A DNA stretch of 64,000 nucleotides from Altererythrobacter sp. ZODW24 (GTDB lineage Bacteria > Pseudomonadota > Alphaproteobacteria > Sphingomonadales > Sphingomonadaceae), in NCBI RefSeq assembly GCF_003344885.1, contig NZ_CP031155.1:248001-312000 (forward strand). Direction: 5' to 3'. The translations under genes and the position numbers were made by a program. Under the pieces are notes generated by a model that was given only the letters and a program-made list of their open reading frames with translations, was not told the origin of the DNA and ran no database searches. Within the stretch, counting starts at the first letter, position 1, and every line of letters starts with the position of its first letter. Shown here one piece after another: positions 34,663 through 43,793 of this stretch.

Positions 34663-34980
34663 ATGAGCGCACTGCAAGCTGTCAAAACCGTCCTCGTCGA
34701 CAACCTCGATCTCACGAAGGATGCGCTGCATATCTATGTCGCTCTGATCGTATTTTTCGGATGCTGCTTGCTGTTCAAATGGAAGGCGCATCAGTGGAAG
34801 CCGTGGCTCGCCGTGTTGGCGGTCGCGGCGATTGGTGAGGCTTGGGATATCCGTGACAATTGGGTCTATGACAGGCCGATTGTGCTCGCTTGGAACTTCA
34901 AGGATTTGTGGAACACGATGCTGGCGCCGACAATCATCATGCTGCTGGCGCGATACACGCGCGTTTTCCGTAAGCGTTAG
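34663..34980 (+). CDS. Small membrane protein of unknown function
   Basis: 105 residues from the ATG at 34663. Three membrane segments are visible: about residues 22-38 (HIYVALIVFFGCCLLF), 45-61 (PWLAVLAVAAIGEAWDI, which contains charged residues) and 83-100 (MLAPTIIMLLARYTRVF). A conserved-looking GEAWDIRDNW sits between the last two. I recognise no named family. It is divergent from the acyl-CoA ligase and its stop overlaps the end of dnaE by 4 nt. Confidence 0.7.
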   Translation: MSALQAVKTVLVDNLDLTKDALHIYVALIVFFGCCLLFKWKAHQWKPWLAVLAVAAIGEAWDIRDNWVYDRPIVLAWNFKDLWNTMLAPTIIMLLARYTRVFRKR

Positions 34981-37900
34981 GCAACCAAGCGCAAATGCGA
35001 TCCGGCCCGCTTGGGCTTAAGCATGACATTCGCCAGCCCTTCGATCTCGGCGAGCTTTTCCGCCAGCTCACCATCGAGTTGGAAATCACCGCCGAGCAAG
35101 ACTTTAGCGCTCATATTGTCGGCCGTCTTGATCCGCGCCTGAACTTCACCGCGACCTTCCGCGCCGCCCTCAAGCAATGAAGCCAATGCCTGCATCGCCG
35201 CTTCGTCATGGATATCGAGCGTGAGCTGCATCGATGTGCCGCCCGTCACTTCGGACAGCGGTTTCGCACTGCGAATGGTCACGCGCGGCGGCTCGTCAGG
35301 ACTGGGCGAATCCAGTTCGACATTGATGAGCAGGCAGGTGCCTTCCTTGGCCCAGCGTTGCATCGGTTCGACCAGTGTCTCTTCGAAACACGCCGCGCTG
35401 AATTGGCCCGACGGATCAGAGAAATCAGCCCGAACAAAGTCCTTGCCGCGCTTCGTTTTGCCGCGGTTTACGGATTCAACCATCGCCGCCATCACAGCCG
35501 CCTGCCTGCCGCCGCCGGGAACGCCCGATTCCATAATGCTGGAATAGGATCTCGCACCATTAGCCGATGCGACCGCTTTAAACTGCGTGACCGGATGCGC
35601 GGCGAAATAGAAGCCAAACGTGTCGCGTTCATGCGACATCTGATCCGAGCGCGACCATTCCTCGGTCTCGACAAGACGCAGGTCTGGCGCGCTATGTTCT
35701 TCACCGCCGAACAGACCGCCCTGCCCGCTGGTACGTTCGCGGTTCGCAGCTTCGGCAATCGCGATCAGCATGTCGGCATTAGCAAACAATGCGGCACGGT
35801 TGGGTTCGAGTTCGTCCAGCGCGCCGGCGGAAACCAGCGATTCAAGCTGCCGGCGGTTCATCGACCCTTGCGGCAAACGCTCGAACATCTGTTGGAGGTT
35901 TTCAAACGGCCCGCTTGCGTCGCGTTCCTCAGCAATGGCGTCCATCGCCTTCTCACCCACGTTGCGCAGGCCAGCGAGGCCGTATCTTACGGCGTAACCT
36001 TCATCGGTCTGCTCAACCGAAAACTCGGCTTCGGAGCGATTGATGTCAGGGCCTACCAGTTCAATTCCCGAACGACGCATATCATCGACGAAGATCGCCA
36101 GTTTCTCTGATTGGTGCATGTCGAAGCACATTGCAGCGGCATAAAATTCATGCGGGTAATGCGTCTTCAACCACGCTGTTTGATAGGCGAGTAGCGCGTA
36201 TGCTGCAGCGTGTGATTTGTTGAAGCCATAGCCTGCAAACTTGTCGATCAAATCGAACAACTCGTTGGCTTTACCCTCCTCGATAGCTGAATTTTCGAGG
36301 CACCCGTCAACGAAACGCTGACGCTGCGCATCCATTTCCGCCTGCACCTTCTTACCCATCGCGCGGCGCAGCAAATCTGCATCGCCGAGCGAATATCCGG
36401 CAAGGATCTGCGCGGCCTGCATCACCTGTTCTTGGTAGACAAAAATTCCGTAAGTTTCCGACAGAATGCCTTCAAGTTTCGGGTGCGGATATTCGATTGC
36501 AACTTCGCCGGATTTGCGCTGACCGAACAGAGGAATGTTATCCATCGGACCCGGACGATACAGCGAGACGAGCGCGATAATATCTTCGAACTTGGTCGGC
36601 TTCACCGCCGTGAGCGTCCGCCGCATCCCCTCGGATTCCAGCTGGAACACGCCAACCGTGTTACCCGATTTCAGCAGGTCATAAACCGACGCATCATCCC
36701 ATGCGAGTGCGTCGAGATCGAGTTCAATCCCGCGCGCTTCGAGCAGATCGAGCGCCTTGCGGAGCACGGACAGCGTTTTCAGGCCCAAGAAGTCAAACTT
36801 CACCAGGCCGCTGCTCTCGACATGTTTCATATCGAATTGTGTCACGGGCATATCCGAACGCGGATCGCGGTAGAGTGGGACCAGCTGAGCCAGAGGCCGA
36901 TCACCGATCACAACGCCAGCGGCGTGGGTGGAACTGTTACGCGGCAGGCCTTCCAACTGCATCGCCAGATCAACCAGACGCTTCACCTCATCGGAAGAGG
37001 TATATTCCGCCTTGAACTCGCTCGCCCCATTCAGCGCGCGCGGCAACGTCCACGGGTCGGTCGGATGGTTCGGGATCATCTTGCAAAGCCGGTCGACGTG
37101 ATTGTAGCTCATCTGCAAAATCCGGCCCGTATCGCGCAGCACAGCGCGGGCCTTCAGCTTACCGAATGTGATGATCTGCGCGACGTGATCGCTACCGTAT
37201 TTCTGCTGCACATAACGGATGACTTCGCCGCGGCGTGTCTCACAGAAATCGATGTCGAAGTCAGGCATCGACACACGTTCCGGGTTCAGGAACCGTTCGA
37301 ACAGCAGGCCGAGTCTGATTGGATCAAGGTCGGTAATCGTCAACGACCAAGCCACCAATGAACCCGCACCCGAACCACGGCCGGGGCCAACCGGAATGCC
37401 ATTATCCTTGGCCCATTTGATGAAGTCGGCAACGATCAGGAAGTAACCGGGAAAACCCATATTGACGATCACGTCAACTTCGAACGCAAGCCTGTCGTCA
37501 TAGATTTTGCGCTCATCTGCCGACATCTCACCGTAGGGTTCGAGGCGCTTTTCCAGTCCCTTGCGCGCATCATCACCTAGCGCCTTGGCCTCACCCGTGA
37601 GGTCACCCGCGAGGCTCGGCAAAATCGGATCGCGATACGGCGGCGCATAGGCGCAGCGCTTTGCCACAACCAACGTATTGGCGGTTGCTTCGGGCAGATC
37701 GGAGAACAGCTCCTCCATCATCCGAACGGATTTCACAAACGCTTCAGGGTTTGAACGTGGCCGCTCCGCTGCATCGATATGCGTTGAATTGGCAATGCAC
37801 AGCATCGCGTCATGGGCGGAATGGAAATGCGGGTCGGCAAAGTTCGCCGGATTGGTCGCGATCAAGGGGAGGTTTCGCGCATATGCCAGCGCGATCAATG

Positions 37901-38450
37901 CCGCATCAGCATCACCTTCCTGCACCTGCCGATGCCGAGCAATCTCGACATACAGCCGCCCCGGGAACAGCTCCTCCAGCTTCTCGCAAAGCACTTCGGC
38001 TTCGTCTTGCTTACCGTTCGCCAGCAGCCGTTCGATTGCGCCTTCGCGAGCACCGGTCAGCGCGATCAAACCGTCCGTGTGCCCCTCAAGCGCCGACATC
38101 GGCACATGCGGATCGAGCTCAAGCGGCCGCGCAAGATGGGCTTCGCTGACCAGATGGCACAGATTCTCGTAACCGGTTTCGTCCTGAGCATAGAGCGGCA
38201 GATAGTCGATCTGCTCCGCGTCACCATCGCGGCACACGCCAACAAGCGCGCCGATGATAGGCTGGATGCCTTCCGCAATACATGCCGAGGCAAACGCAAC
38301 CGCGCCATACAAGCCGTTGCGGTCGCAAATAGCGATGGCGGGAAAGCCGCGTTCCTTGGCGAGTTTCGCTATAGCCTTCGGATCAATCGCACCCTCAAGC
38401 AGCGAGTAGGACGACAAAACACGTAAAGGAACGAAATCAGCGTGAGCCAT
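34977..38450 (-). CDS. dnaE: DNA polymerase III alpha subunit
   Basis: 1157 residues, full length for DnaE. The PHP domain is at the N-terminus (RVLSSYSLLEGAIDP). Polymerase palm motifs are GPGRGSGAGSLVAWSL and PDFDIDFCETRRGEVIRYV with the catalytic Asp residues, then GLVKFDFLGLKTLSVL. The helix-hairpin-helix region FNKSHAAAYALLAYQTAWLK and a C-terminal OB fold follow. In the first PHP metal motif, the His of the HxS element seen in other DnaE proteins is Leu here (RVLS), so metal-dependent PHP proofreading is unlikely. It is the main replicative polymerase. Confidence 0.97.
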   Translation of the reverse strand: MAHADFVPLRVLSSYSLLEGAIDPKAIAKLAKERGFPAIAICDRNGLYGAVAFASACIAEGIQPIIGALVGVCRDGDAEQIDYLPLYAQDETGYENLCHLVSEAHLARPLELDPHVPMSALEGHTDGLIALTGAREGAIERLLANGKQDEAEVLCEKLEELFPGRLYVEIARHRQVQEGDADAALIALAYARNLPLIATNPANFADPHFHSAHDAMLCIANSTHIDAAERPRSNPEAFVKSVRMMEELFSDLPEATANTLVVAKRCAYAPPYRDPILPSLAGDLTGEAKALGDDARKGLEKRLEPYGEMSADERKIYDDRLAFEVDVIVNMGFPGYFLIVADFIKWAKDNGIPVGPGRGSGAGSLVAWSLTITDLDPIRLGLLFERFLNPERVSMPDFDIDFCETRRGEVIRYVQQKYGSDHVAQIITFGKLKARAVLRDTGRILQMSYNHVDRLCKMIPNHPTDPWTLPRALNGASEFKAEYTSSDEVKRLVDLAMQLEGLPRNSSTHAAGVVIGDRPLAQLVPLYRDPRSDMPVTQFDMKHVESSGLVKFDFLGLKTLSVLRKALDLLEARGIELDLDALAWDDASVYDLLKSGNTVGVFQLESEGMRRTLTAVKPTKFEDIIALVSLYRPGPMDNIPLFGQRKSGEVAIEYPHPKLEGILSETYGIFVYQEQVMQAAQILAGYSLGDADLLRRAMGKKVQAEMDAQRQRFVDGCLENSAIEEGKANELFDLIDKFAGYGFNKSHAAAYALLAYQTAWLKTHYPHEFYAAAMCFDMHQSEKLAIFVDDMRRSGIELVGPDINRSEAEFSVEQTDEGYAVRYGLAGLRNVGEKAMDAIAEERDASGPFENLQQMFERLPQGSMNRRQLESLVSAGALDELEPNRAALFANADMLIAIAEAANRERTSGQGGLFGGEEHSAPDLRLVETEEWSRSDQMSHERDTFGFYFAAHPVTQFKAVASANGARSYSSIMESGVPGGGRQAAVMAAMVESVNRGKTKRGKDFVRADFSDPSGQFSAACFEETLVEPMQRWAKEGTCLLINVELDSPSPDEPPRVTIRSAKPLSEVTGGTSMQLTLDIHDEAAMQALASLLEGGAEGRGEVQARIKTADNMSAKVLLGGDFQLDGELAEKLAEIEGLANVMLKPKRAGSHLRLVA

Positions 38451-38506
38451 GGAGCGAAACTAGGCTATTTGCGGCGAGACGGAAGGGGCCTCAGAGTCCC
38501 TATCCA

Positions 38507-38986
38507 CTAAAGCAGTTTCTCAATGTCCCGGCGCATGGATTTTGGCGTATCGGTCGGCGCATAACGCTTCACGACATTGCCCTCCCGGTCGATGAGGAAT
38601 TTGGTGAAGTTCCACTTGATCCGCTGCGATCCCATCAGGCCCGGCGCTTCTTTCTTAAGCCAGTCAAACAGTGGGTCGGCATCCGCTCCATTGACGTCGA
38701 CTTTCTCCATCAGCGGGAACGTGACGTCATACTTAAGGCTGCAGAAATTGGCGATTTCTTCGGCGTTGCCCGGTTCCTGCGCACCAAACTGATTGCACGG
38801 AAAGGCGATGACTTCGAAACCCTTATCGCCGAGCTCGCGGTGCAGTTCTTCAAGCCCCTCATATTGCGGGGTGAAACCGCATTGGCTGGCGGTGTTGACC
38901 ACCAATAGCACATCACCCTTCTTCTCGGACAGGTCGAGCGTGGTGCCATCAGGCATTTTGGCTTTGAAGTCAGCAATCGTAGTCAT
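38507..38986 (-). CDS. Glutathione peroxidase family protein
   Basis: 159 residues, thioredoxin fold. The peroxidatic residue is Cys36 in VNTASQCGFTPQYEGL, the Cys form of the family. The catalytic partners appear as FPCNQFGAQEP and KWNFTKFLIDREG. The start (MTTIADFKAKMPDG) has AAGGAAC upstream. It reduces H2O2 or lipid hydroperoxides, in bacteria often with thioredoxin. It stands alone between lolD and dnaE on the same strand, with about 50 bases on each side. Confidence 0.94.
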   Translation of the reverse strand: MTTIADFKAKMPDGTTLDLSEKKGDVLLVVNTASQCGFTPQYEGLEELHRELGDKGFEVIAFPCNQFGAQEPGNAEEIANFCSLKYDVTFPLMEKVDVNGADADPLFDWLKKEAPGLMGSQRIKWNFTKFLIDREGNVVKRYAPTDTPKSMRRDIEKLL

Positions 38987-39037
38987 TCGGGTTCCTTCGA
39001 TCTATCTTTGAACCCTAACATAGTGCGCGTCAGGCGC

Positions 39038-39712
39038 CTATTCCAGCACGCCTTCGTGCAAGCGGACAACGCGGTCCATCTTGGCTGCAAGGCGCTCATT
39101 GTGCGTGGCGACCAGCGCAGCGCTGCCCTCACCCCGAACAAGGCGGAGAAATTCGTCCAGTACGCGGTCGGCGGTCATTTCGTCGAGGTTACCGGTTGGC
39201 TCATCAGCCAGAACCAGTTCCGGGTGGTTCGCCAGTGCGCGCGCCACAGCCACGCGCTGCTGCTCGCCGCCTGAAAGCTGGCTGGGCCGGTGTGTCAGGC
39301 GTTTTGCCAGTCCAAGACCGGTCAGCAGTTCATCCGCTCGCACTTCGGCATCTGCACGTGAGACGTGCGAGACCATTTGCGGCAGAATGACATTTTCCTG
39401 TGCGTTGAAGTCAGGCAGCAGGTGATGGAACTGGTAAACGAAGCCCAGATGATCACGCCTTAGGCGGCTGCGGTCATCACCGGACAGGCCGCTGGCGTCC
39501 GTGCCAGCAATCTCGATCTTCCCGCCAAAGCCGCCCTCAAGCAGCCCGACAGCTTGAAGCAAAGTGGATTTGCCTGATCCTGAAGGCCCGACAAGCGCGA
39601 CGATTTCGCCCGGGCGGATCTCGAGGTCCACGCCGCGCAATACATCGATACGCACCCCGCCTTGCTCGAAGCTGCGGGTTAGTTTGGTGAGGCGGACGAC
39701 TGGCTCACTCAT
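39038..39712 (-). CDS. lolD: Lipoprotein-releasing ABC transporter ATPase
   Basis: 224 residues. Walker [13 protein letters not shown]-loop region [17 protein letters not shown] (typical of LolD/MacB ATPases), signature [15 protein letters not shown] and Walker [13 protein letters not shown]. It powers extraction of outer-membrane lipoproteins from the inner membrane. Its start overlaps the 3' end of the permease gene by 8 nt, so the two subunits are made together. Confidence 0.95.
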   Translation of the reverse strand: MSEPVVRLTKLTRSFEQGGVRIDVLRGVDLEIRPGEIVALVGPSGSGKSTLLQAVGLLEGGFGGKIEIAGTDASGLSGDDRSRLRRDHLGFVYQFHHLLPDFNAQENVILPQMVSHVSRADAEVRADELLTGLGLAKRLTHRPSQLSGGEQQRVAVARALANHPELVLADEPTGNLDEMTADRVLDEFLRLVRGEGSAALVATHNERLAAKMDRVVRLHEGVLE

Positions 39713-40946
39713 AACGAAGCACCTGAACCGGATCGGTATTGGCCGCCTTTAGCGCGGGATAGAGCGTGGCGAGGAAGCTGAGCCCCATCGCGAGGGTGCA
39801 AATCCCCAGCACTTCAGCGGGATCGGTTTTCGCCGGAAGTTCAGACAGGAACCGGATCGACGGGTCCCAAATGTTCTGGCCTGTCACAAACTGGATGCCG
39901 CGCACGATGCTTTGACGGAAGAACAGCACAATGAAGCCGAGCCCAAGCCCGCTGATTGTGCCGATCGCTCCGACCATTATGCCGGTTGTGACGAATATCT
40001 TGAGCAAACTGCGCCGCGTTGCGCCCATCGTCCGCATTATCGCAATGTCGCGAGTCTTCGCTCGCACAAGCATCACCAGCGATGAGAGGATATTAAACGC
40101 GGCAACCAGCACGATCATCGAGAGCGCGAAGAACATCGCCACCCGCTCGACTTCTAACGCCTCAAACAGGCTGGAATTAATCGTCTTCCAATCGTTGATC
40201 ACCGCTCTGCCAGCGAGCTTTTCCTGCAATGGCTCAAGTATCTCGCCGACATCGTCGGGATCGGTCGTCTTAACCTCAATCATGCCGATAGTGTCACCGA
40301 GCAGTAACAAGGTTTGCGCGTCAGCCATCGGCATGACAACGAAGGCCTCGTCATAATCATAGATACCGGTCTCGAAGAGCGCAGCCACTTCGTAAGGGAT
40401 CTGCCTAGGCATGGTGCCAAACGGGGTCGCGCGACCCTGAATATTTATTATCGTAATGGTATCGCCAATTCTAACACCCATATTTTCCGCTAAACGGGTG
40501 CCAATAGCCACCTTGCTTTCGCCAGCCTTCAGAGCGGACAAATTTCCAAGGATGACGTTCGATTTCAACCGCTGAATATCTTCAGCGGTGTTACCACGCA
40601 CCAGTACGGCTGCCCCCCGGCCGTTGAACGTTCCGTACAGCGCCTGTTCTATAAGCGGCGAGGCGCTGACAACGCCGGGCGTCTCGCGAACATCTTCCAA
40701 CACGTTTTGCCAGTCATCCAGCTTGCCGCCGTATGCTTGCACAATCGCATGGCCGTTCAGCCCAACGATCTTATCAAGCAACTCAGCGCGGAAGCCGTTC
40801 ATCACGCTCATCACCACGATCAGCAGCGCAACGCTGAGCATAACAACACCCACCGAAATGCCTGCGACCAGCGCGATAAACGCCTCGCCCTTGCCCGGCA
40901 TCATATACCGTTTGGCGATAGTCCATTCGAAGGGGGAGAGGATCAA
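39705..40946 (-). CDS. Lipoprotein-releasing permease, LolC/LolE type
   Basis: 413 residues if started at the TTG at 40946 ([14 protein letters not shown]). The open frame runs 36 codons further to another TTG, but homologues begin just before the FEW-A-RY motif, so I prefer the shorter start; no strong ribosome site is visible for either. Four membrane segments: one near residue 30 ([23 protein letters not shown]) and three after residue 260, separated by a large periplasmic MacB-like domain. Together with LolD it forms the lipoprotein-sorting transporter. Only one permease gene is present here, so it may form a homodimer. Confidence 0.9.
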   Translation of the reverse strand: MILSPFEWTIAKRYMMPGKGEAFIALVAGISVGVVMLSVALLIVVMSVMNGFRAELLDKIVGLNGHAIVQAYGGKLDDWQNVLEDVRETPGVVSASPLIEQALYGTFNGRGAAVLVRGNTAEDIQRLKSNVILGNLSALKAGESKVAIGTRLAENMGVRIGDTITIINIQGRATPFGTMPRQIPYEVAALFETGIYDYDEAFVVMPMADAQTLLLLGDTIGMIEVKTTDPDDVGEILEPLQEKLAGRAVINDWKTINSSLFEALEVERVAMFFALSMIVLVAAFNILSSLVMLVRAKTRDIAIMRTMGATRRSLLKIFVTTGIMVGAIGTISGLGLGFIVLFFRQSIVRGIQFVTGQNIWDPSIRFLSELPAKTDPAEVLGICTLAMGLSFLATLYPALKAANTDPVQVLRYE

Positions 40947-41088
40947 GGTAAGTGGCTTCGCTCTGTCATATGTAACGGCGGGCTTAACCGTGCCAATGTG
41001 AAGGCGCAATGAAATTGCTCGTTCCACCTCATTTCCGCCCAAAAACGGAGACAAGGCGGATCACCGCACTTGTAATGAATCGGTAACA

Positions 41089-41123
41089 CCGCCATTGAGC
41101 CGTCAGGTCAAACTGGCTGGCGG
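41089..41123 (+). promoter_or_regulatory. Inverted repeat in the purF leader
   Basis: CCGCCA (41089-41094) pairs with TGGCGG (41118-41123), with an inner GCC/GGC stem (41099-41101 with 41115-41117) after a 4-nt bulge. It ends ten bases before the purF ATG, so it could cover the ribosome site. Chance folding cannot be excluded. Confidence 0.35.
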
Positions 41124-41132
41124 CGGACCAAT

Positions 41133-42602
41133 ATGAACCTCACTAATCCATTACTTGATTTGCACGGCGACAAGCTGCGTGAGGAATGCGGCGTTTTCGG
41201 CGCGATTAATGCCAATGACGCCTCGGCGCTCACGGCATTGGGGCTGCACGCGTTGCAGCACCGCGGGCAGGAAGCCGCCGGCATAACCAGCTATGATGGC
41301 GAGGAATTCCACTCGCTGCGCGGTACTGGTCATGTCGCGGATAATTTCTCTTCAGCAGAGGCTTTGGGCGTGCTGCCCGGCAATATGGCATCGGGCCATG
41401 TGCGTTATTCCACCACTGGCGGCGCGGGCCTGCGCAATGTGCAACCGCTCTACGCCGATCTGGCTGCGGGCGGCTTTGCGATTGCGCATAATGGCAATAT
41501 TTCAAACGCCCAGCATCTGCGCGATGATCTGGTGCGCAAAGGTGCGATTTTCCAATCGACCTCTGACACGGAAGTCATCATCCACCTCGTCGCCACGAGC
41601 CGCTATCCCACCTTGCTCGACCGCTTTGTCGATGCGTTGCGGATGGTCGAGGGTGCTTACTCGCTGACCGTGATGACCAAGGAAGGCATGATTGCCTGCC
41701 GCGATCCCTTGGGCATTCGCCCGCTGGTGATGGGCCGGATTGGCAAGACTGTAGTGTTCGCTAGCGAGACTGTGGCCTTGGACGTCGTCGGCGCGAAGTT
41801 TGAACGTCAGGTCGATCCGGGCGAACTGATCCAAGTCGATCACGAGGGCAAAACCTCTTCACATCGCCCATTCGGTGAACACAAATCACGCCCGTGCATC
41901 TTCGAGCATGTCTATTTCAGCCGCCCCGATTCAATCTTCGACGGCCGCTCGGTTTACGAAGCGCGCAAGGCCATCGGGATGCAGCTCGCGATCGAAAACC
42001 ACGTGGATTGCGATCTTGTGGTGCCAGTTCCTGACAGCGGCGTTCCGGCGGCAATCGGTTACGCGCAGCAATCCGGCGTACCCTTTGAACTCGGCATCAT
42101 TCGCTCGCACTATGTGGGCCGGACATTCATCCAACCATCGGACAGCGCGCGGCAATCCAGCGTGAAGCGCAAGCATAACGCCAATCGCGGTCTGGTCGAA
42201 GGCAAACGGATCGTGCTTATCGACGATTCCATCGTTCGCGGCACCACCAGCATGAAGATCGTGGAAATGATGCGCGAAGCGGGCGCGACAGAAGTGCATT
42301 TCCGCGTCGCCAGCCCGCCCACGGCGCATAGCTGCTTCTACGGCGTCGATACGCCCGAGCGCTCCAAACTGCTCGCAGCCCGCATGGAGCTCGAGCCGAT
42401 GCGCGAATTTATCCGCGCCGACAGTCTGGCATTCGTCTCTATCGACGGTCTCTACCGAGCCGTGAGCGAAGTAGAACGCGACAGCGACCAGCCCAAATAT
42501 TGCGATGCCTGCTTCACCGGCGAGTATCCGACTTCGCTGACCGATCACAACGAAGTCGACAAACCCGCACAGTTGCCATTTCCTGTTAACAAAGTCGCAT
42601 AA
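41133..42602 (+). CDS. purF: Amidophosphoribosyltransferase
   Basis: 489 residues. It makes phosphoribosylamine from PRPP and glutamine, the first step of purine synthesis. The mature N-terminus is Cys19 (REECGVFGAIN), so an 18-residue propeptide must be removed. Glutaminase landmarks: HALQHRGQEAAGI and GHVRYSTTGG. The PRPP-binding loop is VLIDDSIVRGTTS. Late Cys residues (YCDACFTGEYP and an upstream CxxxxxxC region) suggest the Fe-S-containing Bacillus-type enzyme. The stop overlaps the SDR start (TAATG). Confidence 0.97.
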   Translation: MNLTNPLLDLHGDKLREECGVFGAINANDASALTALGLHALQHRGQEAAGITSYDGEEFHSLRGTGHVADNFSSAEALGVLPGNMASGHVRYSTTGGAGLRNVQPLYADLAAGGFAIAHNGNISNAQHLRDDLVRKGAIFQSTSDTEVIIHLVATSRYPTLLDRFVDALRMVEGAYSLTVMTKEGMIACRDPLGIRPLVMGRIGKTVVFASETVALDVVGAKFERQVDPGELIQVDHEGKTSSHRPFGEHKSRPCIFEHVYFSRPDSIFDGRSVYEARKAIGMQLAIENHVDCDLVVPVPDSGVPAAIGYAQQSGVPFELGIIRSHYVGRTFIQPSDSARQSSVKRKHNANRGLVEGKRIVLIDDSIVRGTTSMKIVEMMREAGATEVHFRVASPPTAHSCFYGVDTPERSKLLAARMELEPMREFIRADSLAFVSIDGLYRAVSEVERDSDQPKYCDACFTGEYPTSLTDHNEVDKPAQLPFPVNKVA

Positions 42603-43324
42603 TGACCGATAATTCCGAAATAAAGCCGCTCGACGGCCAGTTGGCTCTTGTCACCGGCGCAAGTCGCGGCATTGGCGCAGCAACAGCAATCGCATTGGCC
42701 GCTGCGGGGGCACACGTTGTGCTCACGGGCCGCGATGTTCGCGCGCTCGAAGCAGTCGAGGACGAAATCCATGCATTCGGCGGCAATTCGACGATTGCAC
42801 CGCTCGATCTTGCTGAGGAAGACGGAATTGCTCGCCTCGCTGCTGCTATTTCCGGGCGCTGGGACACACTCGACATATTGGTGATTGCGGCGGCGGTTCT
42901 GCCGCCTCTCACGCCCGTGACGCAGATCAATTCCAAGAGCTTTGGACAGGCGCTAACAGTCAACGTCTTGGCAACGCAGGCCTTGCTCGCCGCATTCGAT
43001 CCCATGCTGAAGCGCAGCGAGAATGGCCGCGTAATCGGCATTACCAGCAGCGTCGGTGCACAGCCCCGCGCCTATTGGGCGGCTTATGGTTCGACCAAGG
43101 CTGCCTTCGAGAGCTTGCTCGATAGTTACGGGCAAGAAGTACAAAACATCTCGAACCTGCGTGTCGCGATCCTTGATCCCGGTGCCACGCGCACCGCCAT
43201 GCGCTCCAAAGCCTATCCGGGCGAAGATCCTGCCACGGTGAAAGAACCAACTGTTGTTGCAGAAAAAATTATCAGTCTAGTCCAACAGGACTTCGCGACT
43301 GGCCACCGTGAACGCGTCGGCTGA
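42602..43324 (+). CDS. SDR family oxidoreductase
   Basis: 240 residues. Cofactor-binding TGASRGIGAATA near residue 17; catalytic Ser in ITSSVGAQPRAYWAAYGSTKAAF and the Tyr-x3-Lys pair (YGSTK). GRDVRALEAVEDEI after the second strand suggests NADPH use. The substrate is unknown. It shares a base with the purF stop, so it is co-translated with purF; no purine-related activity is implied by family. Confidence 0.92.
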   Translation: MTDNSEIKPLDGQLALVTGASRGIGAATAIALAAAGAHVVLTGRDVRALEAVEDEIHAFGGNSTIAPLDLAEEDGIARLAAAISGRWDTLDILVIAAAVLPPLTPVTQINSKSFGQALTVNVLATQALLAAFDPMLKRSENGRVIGITSSVGAQPRAYWAAYGSTKAAFESLLDSYGQEVQNISNLRVAILDPGATRTAMRSKAYPGEDPATVKEPTVVAEKIISLVQQDFATGHRERVG

Positions 43325-43436
43325 TAGCCTTGGTTAATTTCGCGTAACCCTGCATTTCAAGAAAGTCGAAACCGCAACCCTCCACCGTGTGCAAAGTAAA
43401 GTCGGCCCCCTCGGCATTGCAGATAGGATGGATCAC

Positions 43437-43772
43437 ATGGTTTCCGGTACAACAGACCGTTACGCAATTGCGGCTCAGGAAGATCGTTGCGGCCAACGCA
43501 CGAAGCTTTCGATCCCGGCACAGCTGCGCGCATCTGGCGGACGCGGCTTCCAGACGGTGATCCACGATCTGTCGATTTCCGGCTATTCAGGCTCGGCGAT
43601 CAACCGCATGCACCCTGGCACAATGTGCTGGCTGACGCTGCCCGGACTGGAATCGTTGCAGGGCGAAGTTGTCTGGTGGGACAATTGCATGGTCGGTGTG
43701 GCATTTTCGGAACTGCTTAGCCCGATTGTGCACGACAATATTCTCGCTCGCTATCGCGGCGCTGCTGATTGA
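43437..43772 (+). CDS. PilZ domain protein (predicted c-di-GMP receptor)
   Basis: 111 residues from the ATG at 43437, chosen because AGGA lies seven bases upstream; upstream ATGs (43428, 43389) are possible. Both c-di-GMP-binding elements are present: RCGQR (RxxxR) near residue 19 and HDLSISGYSG (D-x-S-x-x-G). The domain fills the whole protein, so it would act as a stand-alone adaptor. c-di-GMP commonly controls exopolysaccharide and motility, and a large exopolysaccharide locus lies elsewhere in this window; any link is inference. Confidence 0.88.
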   Translation: MVSGTTDRYAIAAQEDRCGQRTKLSIPAQLRASGGRGFQTVIHDLSISGYSGSAINRMHPGTMCWLTLPGLESLQGEVVWWDNCMVGVAFSELLSPIVHDNILARYRGAAD

Positions 43773-43793
43773 TCCTCCAAGATCTGCCGCGGT

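Noticed and set aside
36432-37361. Open frame of 309 codons antisense to dnaE
   Set aside because: Falls inside the conserved polymerase region; composition is that of a mirror frame.
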